11,772 bases of DNA from Bacillota bacterium (GTDB lineage Bacteria > Bacillota > Clostridia > Christensenellales > Aristaeellaceae). Location of the stretch: contig JAEZLW010000218.1 of assembly GCA_023415145.1 (NCBI GenBank), positions 1 through 11,772 of the forward strand, given 5' to 3'. Shown here one piece after another: positions 5,537 through 11,772 of the stretch (positions are counted from its first letter, which is position 1; every line of letters starts with the position of its first letter). The position numbers and the translations under genes were made by a program. The notes below the pieces were generated by a model. The model did not search any database, was not told where the DNA came from, and saw nothing but the letters and a program-made list of their open reading frames with translations.

Positions 5537-5623
5537 GGTTGACTCCTTGATGGGTCGGCAAAAAAGGATGGATGGGGAGTGGAGGAGTTTTGCCTGCAAA
5601 ACAAGAATATTTGAATTTTTGCC

Positions 5624-5652
5624 AGTATAACACAAAAGGTGAGCGGGTTCAA
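5624..5652 (-). promoter_or_regulatory. Sigma-70 type promoter of ade
   Basis: Minus strand: TTGAAC (5647-5652), 17-bp spacer, TATACT (5624-5629). The leader to the ade ATG at 5536 is about 80 nt and holds a small dyad GTTTTGC-CT-GCAAAAC (5587-5602). I looked for a purine riboswitch and see none of its conserved loop sequences. Confidence 0.7.
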
Positions 5653-5689
5653 CCGGGGAGACATGATGGAAAAAAGTATGATTTGCGGT

Positions 5690-5717
5690 GAAACCTCCTT
5701 TTGAAAAAGGAGATTTC
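5690..5717 (-). terminator. 13-bp hairpin between ade promoter and broken gene
   Basis: GAAACCTCCTTTT (5690-5702) pairs with AAAAGGAGATTTC (5705-5717) along 13 bp, with one G-T type pair on the minus-strand RNA. It lies about 60 bp downstream of the broken gene at 5777-6286 and upstream of the ade promoter, a fitting place for a minus-strand terminator. A long U tract is missing, so it may be a mobile palindrome rather than a terminator. Confidence 0.45.
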
Positions 5718-5776
5718 TCTTTAATCTTTTCTGAATAAACTTGATAAGGGAAGGATTTGTGAGCATCGTATCTATG

Positions 5777-6286
5777 TTACCGTTTAAACATCTGGCAAAG
5801 CTGATAGCTTCGCATAAACAACTCGGAGGTATCTGCTACATGCTTGCTTGCGGAAAGGACGGGGTCTAGAACCGTGCGGGCAAATTCCTCATTGGCGGCA
5901 AGCGACGCCGTATAAGGCAGGTTCTGCGATTGAAAAAATCCCGCATTTCATCAAGCTTAGGCAACTTTCAAAAGGCCATATGTCAGCCCTCCTTCATGGA
6001 AGGCGATATCCACAGCATACAATGTGTTTTGCGAACCTGCAAATAATATCCCCAGCACATCCACTTCCGCCTGTTTGATCAACTGATCCAACGTGCGCCT
6101 CTTAAACAGATCGTCAGCCGAACTTGCCGAAAATCGTTCTTTTGCTGCCGCAAAAATAGTATCCAGTTCCCTGTCATTTTGTCGGGGCCAGGCGGCGGAG
6201 GCTTTCCAGTTGGTTTGTACGATCTGGCAGCCCTTCACATGGCAAAGCCAGGAATACATGAGGGATTCGCCCATTTCCACTTTCAT
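5777..6286 (-). pseudogene. Broken conserved hypothetical gene with internal deletion
   Basis: The N-terminal part (5957-6286, 109 codons) begins MKVEMGESLMYSWLCHVKGC and includes LDQLIKQAEVDVLGI and YAVDIAFHEGGLTYG, which recalls a conserved clostridial protein of about 230 aa of unknown role. After LTYG the frame soon meets TAA (5957-5959) and then two adjacent TGA codons. Further on, the same frame is open again from about 5945 to a TAA at 5777-5779 and encodes LPYTASLAANEEFARTVL and VADTSELFMRSYQLCQMFK, which reads like the C terminus of the same family. The stretch is in total only about 169 codons, so the middle seems to have been lost. AAGGAG nine bases before the ATG at 6286 is intact. 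The N-terminal piece could still be translated. Confidence 0.6.
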
Positions 6287-6396
6287 TCATAGATTCTCCT
6301 TTGTAAAAATCCGTGTTCACAGTACGAAAGGCAAATTTACGACAATGTTATCAAGCTACTGGATCATAGCGTTTGTCTTCGGGTAAGAAGCCCCCT

Positions 6397-6756
6397 TTAC
6401 CAGCAATCCTTCCCGGTCTCCGCCTTCACCTTCAAATTCGCGATATACGCATCCCCCCATGCTTGCAGTTCCCGCAAAACAGGACGGAACATTTCTCCAA
6501 TGGGGCTTAATGTATATTCCACCTTGGGCGGGATTTGGGGGTACTCCCGGCGGGTGATCAACCCATCCTGCTCCAGGGCCTTCAGTTGCTTTGACAAAGT
6601 GGCCTGGGTAAGGGTTGGCATCCTGCGTTGAAGCTGGTTGAACCGCACCGGGCCATCGCTGAGCAGGTGCATAATCAAAAGCGACCACTTGCCGCTTAAT
6701 AGTTTTTGGGCGGTGACGTAGGGGCAGACGCCGAACAGGTTTGTTTTCTCTTCCAT
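6397..6756 (-). CDS. HxlR-family winged-helix transcriptional regulator
   Basis: A 119-aa DNA-binding protein of the HxlR (MarR-like, DUF24) family. Seen: the conserved N-terminal Cys11 in GVCPYVTAQKLLSGKWSLLIMHLL (9-32), recognition helix region TLTQATLSKQLKALEQDGLI (48-67), and the wing REYPQIPPKVEYTLSPIG (70-87). HxlR proteins often sense oxidants, aldehydes or flavin-linked stress through that Cys, but the signal is not known here. A strong AGGAGG precedes the ATG at 6756. It is divergent from the PPOX gene at 6887, with a 130-bp shared control region carrying a 10-bp inverted repeat, so it very likely regulates that gene and itself. Confidence 0.93.
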   Translation of the reverse strand: MEEKTNLFGVCPYVTAQKLLSGKWSLLIMHLLSDGPVRFNQLQRRMPTLTQATLSKQLKALEQDGLITRREYPQIPPKVEYTLSPIGEMFRPVLRELQAWGDAYIANLKVKAETGKDCW

Positions 6757-6792
6757 AACCTATCCTCCTGGGTGGTATTCTCAAAGATATTT

Positions 6793-6860
6793 GGTATACT
6801 GAAAAATCGTACTTGCGGTTTGTAATGTACTATTTATAATGGTACCGGGCTCAGTATACC
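6793..6860 (+). promoter_or_regulatory. HxlR/PPOX divergent control region with paired operator arms
   Basis: Plus strand promoter TTGCGG (6813-6818), 16-bp spacer, TATAAT (6835-6840) drives the PPOX gene. It is bracketed by GGTATACTGA (6793-6802) and its exact reverse complement TCAGTATACC (6851-6860), centres 58 bp apart. The left arm overlaps a possible minus-strand -10 (CAGTAT) for the HxlR gene. Two identical arms around a divergent promoter fit sites for a dimeric HxlR regulator; binding is inferred. Confidence 0.6.
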
Positions 6861-6886
6861 ACGGTATTTGGAAAGGAGCAATCACC

Positions 6887-7303
6887 ATGAACAAAGAAAC
6901 AACCTCCGTGCAAGAAGTATTGCAGTATGTAAAGGAAGCCGGCGTGTTTTACCTGGCCACCTGTGAGGGGGATCAGCCACGGGTCCGGCCCTTCAGTGCG
7001 GCGGCGGAGTTTGACGGCCGGTTTTATATCGTGACCAACAATCAAAAGAAGTGCTATGACCAAATGATGAAAAACCTCAAGGTGGAATTGTCCGCCATGG
7101 GCAAGGATGGTTCCTGGATGCGGGTGGAAGCCACAGTGCAGCATGACGGACGCCGGGAAGCCCGCCAGCGCATGATGGAGGAGAATCCGGTTTTGCGCAA
7201 GCTGTATTCTGTGGATGATGGCAGGATGGAAGTGCTGTATTTGAAGGATGCCACCACCACTGTGTATTCAGGGAATGGAGAACTGAAGGTGATCAGATTT
7301 TGA
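6887..7303 (+). CDS. PPOX-family FMN-binding flavoprotein
   Basis: A 138-aa protein of the pyridoxamine 5'-phosphate oxidase-like split-barrel fold (COG5015-like). The core strand GVFYLATCEGDQPRVRPFSA (19-38) is the usual FMN-contacting start of the barrel, followed by GRFYIVTNNQKKCYDQMMKN and the helix REARQRMMEENPVLRKLY. Members bind FMN or F420-like flavins and reduce or hold small ligands; no substrate can be named. GAAAGGAGC before the ATG at 6887 sets the start in preference to an in-frame ATG at 6839, which lies within the promoter. It is controlled from the shared region with HxlR and probably belongs to its regulon. The gene stands alone; a palindrome-rich spacer follows. Confidence 0.9.
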   Translation: MNKETTSVQEVLQYVKEAGVFYLATCEGDQPRVRPFSAAAEFDGRFYIVTNNQKKCYDQMMKNLKVELSAMGKDGSWMRVEATVQHDGRREARQRMMEENPVLRKLYSVDDGRMEVLYLKDATTTVYSGNGELKVIRF

Positions 7304-7385
7304 TGGGGGGGGAGAACAACCTTCTGTCGTTGTGAAGCCGTAGTAAAGCTATTCAAGAAGAAAGGTATCGCTCCTGCGGGCGCGA

Positions 7386-7412
7386 CCAAAGGGCTTTCCG
7401 ATCGCCCTTTGG
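7386..7412. repeat. Perfect 9-bp hairpin in intergenic spacer
   Basis: CCAAAGGGC (7386-7394) and GCCCTTTGG (7404-7412) form a perfect inverted repeat with a 9-nt loop in the 176-bp gap between convergent genes. No U tract follows on either strand, so it may be a REP-like palindrome or a weak bidirectional terminator. A smaller dyad CGGT-ACG-ACCG lies near 7458-7468. Nothing coding is seen between 7304 and 7479. Confidence 0.4.
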
Positions 7413-7479
7413 AAACCTTCGGGTGCCATCCCCTTTCATGCATATATCATTTGGCGACCGGTACGACCGCTCTTTATTG

Positions 7480-8136
7480 CTAGAAAATCCATTGCAATAA
7501 AACTGCCAGGCAAACAGATGCAATGGCCAAATCACCTGAGGAACGGTTCAAAAAGCCCTGCCCATTGGCAAAACGCTTTGAAAACGGCTTTTTGTGGTAC
7601 TTCATAAGCAGGCTTGCGCCTATGGACCATAAAGCGATGATCAGGCCGGTGCCAAGAAGCTCCAGCGTAGCAAAGTTCATCAGCATTTCAGGTTGGTACA
7701 GTACGGATATCTCCCTGATCCAGTCAGGAGCAAGAAGCAGATAGAGCAAATACAGCCCCCGCCATGCGGCGCTTGTCAAAAAGGGCAGTAGGAAGAAGCG
7801 TACCATGGGCCTGTTTTTATCGCAGATCCAGCGGAACGCAAGGCTTAGGGTAAGCCCCTCCAGCACGATAGAAACAGCGGGGTTGATCACATAGTCCAAT
7901 CGCGGCGTTATGGGCAGGTTGATGAGCTTGATGGCCGCAGAAAGAAGACCGCACAGGAATACAACGGAGGATTTCCCTGTTTGTTTATACGCTCCCCTCA
8001 TGAAGCCGTAAGCCAGAGGATAGTAGAACATCCATCCCATGCCTGGAAAAAGCAGATGCGCAAGATAACCGACTGTCGCTTCAGATATGCCCCACAAACC
8101 GCCAAAGAGCAAAACCGCCAATGCATTCTTTTTCAT
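7480..8136 (-). CDS. Polytopic membrane protein coupled to the Mo hydroxylase
   Basis: A 218-aa membrane protein with six or seven hydrophobic segments and few soluble loops. The N-terminal segment carries LLFGGLWGISEATVGYL, with a Glu inside a hydrophobic helix; later blocks are AAIKLINLPITPRLDYVINPAVSIVLEGL and a basic cytoplasmic-looking loop KYHKKPFSKRF. I cannot assign a family with confidence; size and segment count would fit a small transporter or an ECF S component, but no known substrate signature is seen. Its ATG (8136) overlaps the stop of the 2Fe-2S subunit gene by four bases (ATGA), and AAGGAG lies eight bases upstream, so it is translationally coupled. That makes a role in substrate or cofactor supply to the hydroxylase plausible, not shown. 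Confidence 0.8.
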   Translation of the reverse strand: MKKNALAVLLFGGLWGISEATVGYLAHLLFPGMGWMFYYPLAYGFMRGAYKQTGKSSVVFLCGLLSAAIKLINLPITPRLDYVINPAVSIVLEGLTLSLAFRWICDKNRPMVRFFLLPFLTSAAWRGLYLLYLLLAPDWIREISVLYQPEMLMNFATLELLGTGLIIALWSIGASLLMKYHKKPFSKRFANGQGFLNRSSGDLAIASVCLAVLLQWIF

Positions 8137-8615
8137 AATGTAATCTCCTTGCATTGTTTGATGATATCCCTTACTGCCGCACCTATCTCCTCATAGCAGG
8201 TGCAGCGGCAGATGTTTGACTGCATCCAGGAATCGATGGTGTAGTCGTCCGGGTCGGGGTGGTGGTATAGAAGCGAATGGGCGTTTATAACAAAACCCGG
8301 CGTGCAGTATCCGCACTGCATGGCAAAACGGTCGGTAAACGCTTGCTGGAGGGAGGTTTTTTGCAGCCCTTCCACGGTGACGATGTCATGGCCGGCTGCC
8401 TCCACCGCCAGGCACAGGCAAGATTTCATGGGCCATCCGTCCCACAAAACCGTGCAGGCGCCGCAATCTCCGTTTTCGCATCCCGGCTTTGCGCCCGTAA
8501 GCTTAAGGTTATCCCGGAGTACATCCAGCAGTGTTTGAAAGGGGTACACGGCTGTTTCCACATTCTGACCGTTGACGCGCAGGGTGATAACGGTCTTGCC
8601 CTCGATTTTGTTCAA
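8133..8615 (-). CDS. 2Fe-2S subunit, xanthine dehydrogenase family
   Basis: A 160-aa electron-transfer subunit of a three-subunit molybdenum hydroxylase. The N-terminal plant-ferredoxin-like domain holds one cluster, C46-x4-C51-x2-C54-x11-C66 (GCENGDCGACTV ... KSCL). The helical C-terminal domain holds the second, C101-x2-C104 (QCGYCTPG) with C136 and C138 (ICRCTCYEE), near the molybdopterin. All eight ligands are present. I choose the TTG at 8613-8615 as start: AAGGAGG lies seven bases before it and it overlaps the FAD-subunit stop as TTGA; the in-frame ATG at 8651 would intrude 40 bases into the upstream gene. The length is normal for CoxS-type subunits. An extra Cys140 replaces the Gly usual in CRCTGY. 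Confidence 0.95.
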   Translation of the reverse strand: MNKIEGKTVITLRVNGQNVETAVYPFQTLLDVLRDNLKLTGAKPGCENGDCGACTVLWDGWPMKSCLCLAVEAAGHDIVTVEGLQKTSLQQAFTDRFAMQCGYCTPGFVINAHSLLYHHPDPDDYTIDSWMQSNICRCTCYEEIGAAVRDIIKQCKEITL

Positions 8616-9442
8616 TGCAAATCCTCCTTCAGCCTTTCCATCATATCGCAAAGCGCTGCCTTCAACCGGAACAGGCGGTATTCTCCCGAACCCAGCACAT
8701 CGGAAAGCGGCTGTTCCTGCAGTTGGCTGCTTAATTGCTCTTCCAGGTAATAAGGTTCGGGCTTTGCATCAGCATTGGAAAATGTAAGCAGAACAGGGTA
8801 AGAATACAGCCCGCTGACGGCAGCTCTTACGGAAGCTTTTTCCCGGATGGCAGCCAGTGTGAACAGGGGGTATCCGATTTTTTCGCTGTCCACATGCTTG
8901 GCATGTACAAAAGGCAGGTTTGCCACGGCATCATTCAATGAAAACCGGACAATAAACTCCCCCGGTTTCAGGCTCGGTTTTTGCGAAAACAAGGCGGATA
9001 TATCCACGGTGCGCGCCCCTTCGGGGCCGAAGCATTCCGCTTGAGCACTTGCCAGCAGCAGCGGCAATGCAGCTTCGTGATAAATGATGGTCCCGGCGAT
9101 GTTGCCGCCCAGTGTGATTTTACACTGGGCGGTGTGATCCGCCACGCGGGTGCAGCATTTGGTCAGCAGCGGGAAAGCATTCCAAGCGGCAATGCTGTTC
9201 AGCGTTTGCGCAGCGCCTATAAACAAACGGTTCCCGTCCCGCCATAGCCCCAAAAGCTCCGGGATTTTTTTCAAATCGATCACCGCGTCAAATGTCAGGC
9301 TGTTTACCCGCCCCATGGTGATAATCTCTGTACCGCCTGAAAAGTACAGCGGCTTATCACCCCGGCCCATACAGTTCTGATAAGCATCCACTGCTTCCGC
9401 TAGCGTTTGCGGCTGCCAATATGTGAAGGGAAAGGGGATCAT
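8612..9442 (-). CDS. FAD-binding subunit, xanthine dehydrogenase family
   Basis: A 276-aa flavoprotein subunit that passes electrons from the 2Fe-2S clusters to an acceptor such as NAD. FAD contacts are the pyrophosphate loop YFSGGTEIITMG (33-44, in place of the common AGGTDL) and LGGNIAGTIIYHEAALPLL (111-129), the latter form typical of a clostridial subgroup. The C-terminal CODH_FAD_C-like domain is about 160-270. It lacks the long insert some NAD-dependent enzymes have. The ATG at 9442 overlaps the Mo-subunit stop (ATGA) and has AAAGGAGG seven bases upstream; a longer start at 9472 would lack such a site. Its own stop overlaps the next gene, so all three subunits are made in a coupled series. 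Confidence 0.93.
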   Translation of the reverse strand: MIPFPFTYWQPQTLAEAVDAYQNCMGRGDKPLYFSGGTEIITMGRVNSLTFDAVIDLKKIPELLGLWRDGNRLFIGAAQTLNSIAAWNAFPLLTKCCTRVADHTAQCKITLGGNIAGTIIYHEAALPLLLASAQAECFGPEGARTVDISALFSQKPSLKPGEFIVRFSLNDAVANLPFVHAKHVDSEKIGYPLFTLAAIREKASVRAAVSGLYSYPVLLTFSNADAKPEPYYLEEQLSSQLQEQPLSDVLGSGEYRLFRLKAALCDMMERLKEDLH

Positions 9443-11772
9443 AGGACGTCCTCCTTTCCGGCCTTCTGCCACAGCTTTTCGAACTTTATGGGAAGATCGT
9501 CCAATTCTTTGCCCATGGCCTTTGAAAGCGCGTTGGCCAACGCCGGTGCCATGCCCAATATGCCATGCTCCCCAATGCCTCTTAAGCCATAGGGGCCATC
9601 CTTGTTCGGTGTTTCCAAAAAGGCAACGTCATAGGCGGGATTTTGCGCAAAATGAAGCAGCTTGTAGGTGCGAAAGCTGGTGGCACATAGCTTTGCCCGG
9701 TCATTGTAGGTGAAATGCTCCCGTGTGGCTGTGCTCAGCCCCATGTGCATGGCTCCGGTGATTTGTCCACGGCTGACGGCGTAATGAACCACCTTGCCCG
9801 CATCAATCGCTGTGGCTGCCTTCAAAAGGCGGAATTCACATGTCTTTTTGTCATACTCGATCTCCACCGCCTGTGCGCCTGTTGTCCAGTAGGGGCCGCT
9901 TCTGCCGCGGCCTGTTTCCGTATCCAGGGTGGACAAATGCTCCATGATATAGCTGCCCCGGCCGATGATGTAGCCGCCGATGGCCGGACCGTTATCCAGC
10001 GTCAAGCCGTCTATCAGGTGCTTGATCTCTATAAAGACATCAGGATCGCTGATCTGATAGACCTTTTCCCCGCCAACCTCCAGATGGCTCTCCTGGCACC
10101 GAAGCGCGATGGCTGCCTTTCGTTTCAGCTGCTCAATGGCATCCTCCGCAGCGGCAAGCACCGCGTTTCCTGCCATGAAGTTGGACATGCTGGCGACAGT
10201 CTTCCAGTGTTCCGGCGCGACCCTGGTGTCGATCCTTTCCTTCACAAATACCTTGTTGGGGTCCATTTTCAGCTTTTCTGCCAGGATTTGACGTATGGTT
10301 GCGGCAAACCCCTGCCCGCATTCCACCACGCCGCAATTGATATTTACGCTGCCATCCGGGCAAAAGAGGAGCACCGCGGCGGAACCCGCGTCGATGGGCG
10401 AGCTGGAGGTTTTTGATATGCAGGCTACCCCCTTGGCCCGTACCTTGTCCGCTCCGATAGGCATTACCGTGCCTTCGCCCCAGCGGATCATTTCCGTGAC
10501 CTTGTCAAGACAGCCCATGGGATTTCCAAGGTTGCTGCCGGTATAACGCACCTGGGTGGGGGATGTGTCGCCGGGCTTGACCATGTTTTTTTTGCGCAAA
10601 GCCACGCCGTCCAGGTTCAATGCTACCGCCAGTTTGTCCATCATGCGCTCCATGCAAAAGATGGATATCTCGTGACCAAAGCCCCGGAAGGATGTGGCGT
10701 ATACATGGTTGGTATACACGCAAAGCGCATCGCATGCAACATGCTCAATAGCATATAGCTCTCCTGTGCTGGTGGCAACTGCGTGTGCCATCCTGGGTCC
10801 GGAATCGGCATAAGCCCCTGTATCCAGGTGATACATTGCCTCCAAAGCCGTGATTTTACCATCCCGCCGGGCGCCAAGCTTCAGCGTGCAGTCCGCCCCG
10901 ATTTTGCATCCAACACTCATAAAGCATTGCTCCCTGGTGAATGACAGGGCGACTTTTTTGCCATCTACCGCCCTGGAAGCCAGGTATGCCAGCATTTCGG
11001 GATGGCCGTTCACCTTACCGCCGTAAGCGCCGCCCAAATGGTAGCTGATTACTTCCACTTGCCCCTGGGACAGGTTGAAGGATTCGGCAATTGCGATTCT
11101 GACAGCGTGGGGCGCCTGGGAGGAGGTTTCAATCACCACTGTGCCATCCCCCATGATTTGCGCCGTGGCGCAGCGTGTTTCCATGTATCCGTGGGCACAC
11201 TGGGGCAGCGTGAAGCTTCCTTCCACCGTCACATCGCTGGCCGCCCACCCATTTTTCATATCTCCCTTGCGTATCTTTACATGGTTTATGATGTTGGTGC
11301 CGGGTGCAGGATGCAAATCGTCTGCCGTTTGCTTGTACGCCTCCATCCTGGGGTGAACGAGGGTGGCGTATGGCTCAAGGGCTTCCCCCACCGTATTGAC
11401 AACAGGCAGGGGTTCATATGTGACACGGATACGTTCGGCAGCCCGCTGTGCTTGCCAGAATTCCCTTGCCACTACCATGGCCACCGGCTCACCGCAAAAG
11501 CGAACCGTTTCCCGCGCCAATAGGGGCATATCCTGAATCTGGCTGCCCATTCTCACGGCGCAGTCCTCGCCGGTGAGTATGGCCAGGACGCCGGGCACAG
11601 ATAGCGCCTCCTGCATATCTACCGACCGGATGACCCCGTGGGCTTCGCCGGATACATGCAGCATGGCGTGAAGGCAGAGGGCATCACAAGAATCCTTCAC
11701 ATACTGCAATTGGCCGGTAGCCTTGTCCAGGCCATCCGGCCGCCGCGGTGACATGCTCAGCCTATCTTCCAC
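9439..11772 (-). CDS. Molybdenum-binding subunit, xanthine dehydrogenase family (5' end at window edge)
   Basis: At least 777 residues of the large catalytic subunit, which hydroxylates a carbon next to a ring nitrogen or an aldehyde using a molybdopterin cofactor. Seen in order: RRPDGLDKATGQLQYVKD (10-27), HGYMETR (194-200), the cofactor loop LGGAYGGKV (246-254), SFRGFGHE (361-368), VVECGQGF and the catalytic Glu735 in RGIGEHGILG. The residue after GGK is Val254, where xanthine-oxidising enzymes have Glu, while the Arg of FRGFG is kept. The length is that of the family, so the start is either the GTG at the very edge (11770-11772), the in-frame ATG at 11752-11754, or just outside. It is first of four coupled genes here. 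The substrate could be hypoxanthine/xanthine or another N-heterocycle. Confidence 0.93.
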   Translation of the reverse strand: MEDRLSMSPRRPDGLDKATGQLQYVKDSCDALCLHAMLHVSGEAHGVIRSVDMQEALSVPGVLAILTGEDCAVRMGSQIQDMPLLARETVRFCGEPVAMVVAREFWQAQRAAERIRVTYEPLPVVNTVGEALEPYATLVHPRMEAYKQTADDLHPAPGTNIINHVKIRKGDMKNGWAASDVTVEGSFTLPQCAHGYMETRCATAQIMGDGTVVIETSSQAPHAVRIAIAESFNLSQGQVEVISYHLGGAYGGKVNGHPEMLAYLASRAVDGKKVALSFTREQCFMSVGCKIGADCTLKLGARRDGKITALEAMYHLDTGAYADSGPRMAHAVATSTGELYAIEHVACDALCVYTNHVYATSFRGFGHEISIFCMERMMDKLAVALNLDGVALRKKNMVKPGDTSPTQVRYTGSNLGNPMGCLDKVTEMIRWGEGTVMPIGADKVRAKGVACISKTSSSPIDAGSAAVLLFCPDGSVNINCGVVECGQGFAATIRQILAEKLKMDPNKVFVKERIDTRVAPEHWKTVASMSNFMAGNAVLAAAEDAIEQLKRKAAIALRCQESHLEVGGEKVYQISDPDVFIEIKHLIDGLTLDNGPAIGGYIIGRGSYIMEHLSTLDTETGRGRSGPYWTTGAQAVEIEYDKKTCEFRLLKAATAIDAGKVVHYAVSRGQITGAMHMGLSTATREHFTYNDRAKLCATSFRTYKLLHFAQNPAYDVAFLETPNKDGPYGLRGIGEHGILGMAPALANALSKAMGKELDDLPIKFEKLWQKAGKEDVL

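Noticed and set aside
5537..5623. Possible purine riboswitch in the ade leader
   Set aside because: The leader is short and lacks the three-way junction and its conserved loop bases; only a small dyad is present.
7360..7440. Small coding region in the spacer after the PPOX gene
   Set aside because: Frames here have no ribosome site and are dominated by the palindrome; no protein-like sequence.
9715..10416. Plus-strand 233-codon frame opposite the Mo subunit
   Set aside because: It lies wholly antisense to conserved Mo-subunit motifs; no ribosome site, composition typical of an antisense shadow.

Overview
The window reads as chromosomal DNA from an anaerobic Firmicute of the class Clostridia, possibly an Oscillospirales- or Christensenellales-like gut organism. 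The evidence is indirect: strong AAGGAGG-type ribosome binding sites, consensus TTGACA/TATAAT promoters, a three-subunit clostridial molybdenum hydroxylase, adenine deaminase, and HxlR/PPOX and XRE genes of familiar Firmicute types. No rRNA, complete tRNA, CRISPR array or insertion sequence is visible.

Left part (1-3655) looks accessory and is visibly more AT-rich than the right part. It opens with what may be the end of an integrated element: a 3' half of tRNA-Thr(GGT) at 208-251, preceded by direct repeats and a possible integrase tail. Then come a small GNAT acetyltransferase (minus), and a compact minus-strand unit. That unit has a consensus promoter overlapped by a dyad, a 30-codon leader ORF with a perfect Shine-Dalgarno, a strong intrinsic terminator, an XRE regulator, a 53-aa basic protein missed by ordinary length cut-offs, and a second terminator. 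Divergent from it run an integral membrane acyltransferase-3 protein, a 75-aa charged protein and a DUF2569-like membrane protein; the last is preceded by a -10 box and a perfect 9-bp dyad.

Middle part (3656-7479): a GCGA-rich repeat and a long hairpin separate the convergent left genes from adenine deaminase (ade, minus), which has its own consensus promoter. Next are the remains of a broken conserved gene (5777-6286), then a divergent HxlR regulator / PPOX flavoprotein pair sharing a control region with a 10-bp inverted repeat. A short palindrome-rich spacer follows.

Right part (7480-11772): four minus-strand genes with 4-bp overlaps at every junction. They encode the molybdenum-binding subunit (truncated or only just complete at the window edge), FAD subunit and 2Fe-2S subunit of a xanthine-dehydrogenase-family enzyme, then an unassigned polytopic membrane protein. 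Adenine deaminase yields hypoxanthine, so a purine catabolic theme is reasonable. However, ade is a separate transcription unit, and the Mo subunit has a mixed active-site signature, so the hydroxylase substrate is not settled.

The most novel-looking items are the leader-ORF/terminator/XRE/53-aa unit at 847-1527 and the membrane protein translationally coupled to the molybdenum hydroxylase.
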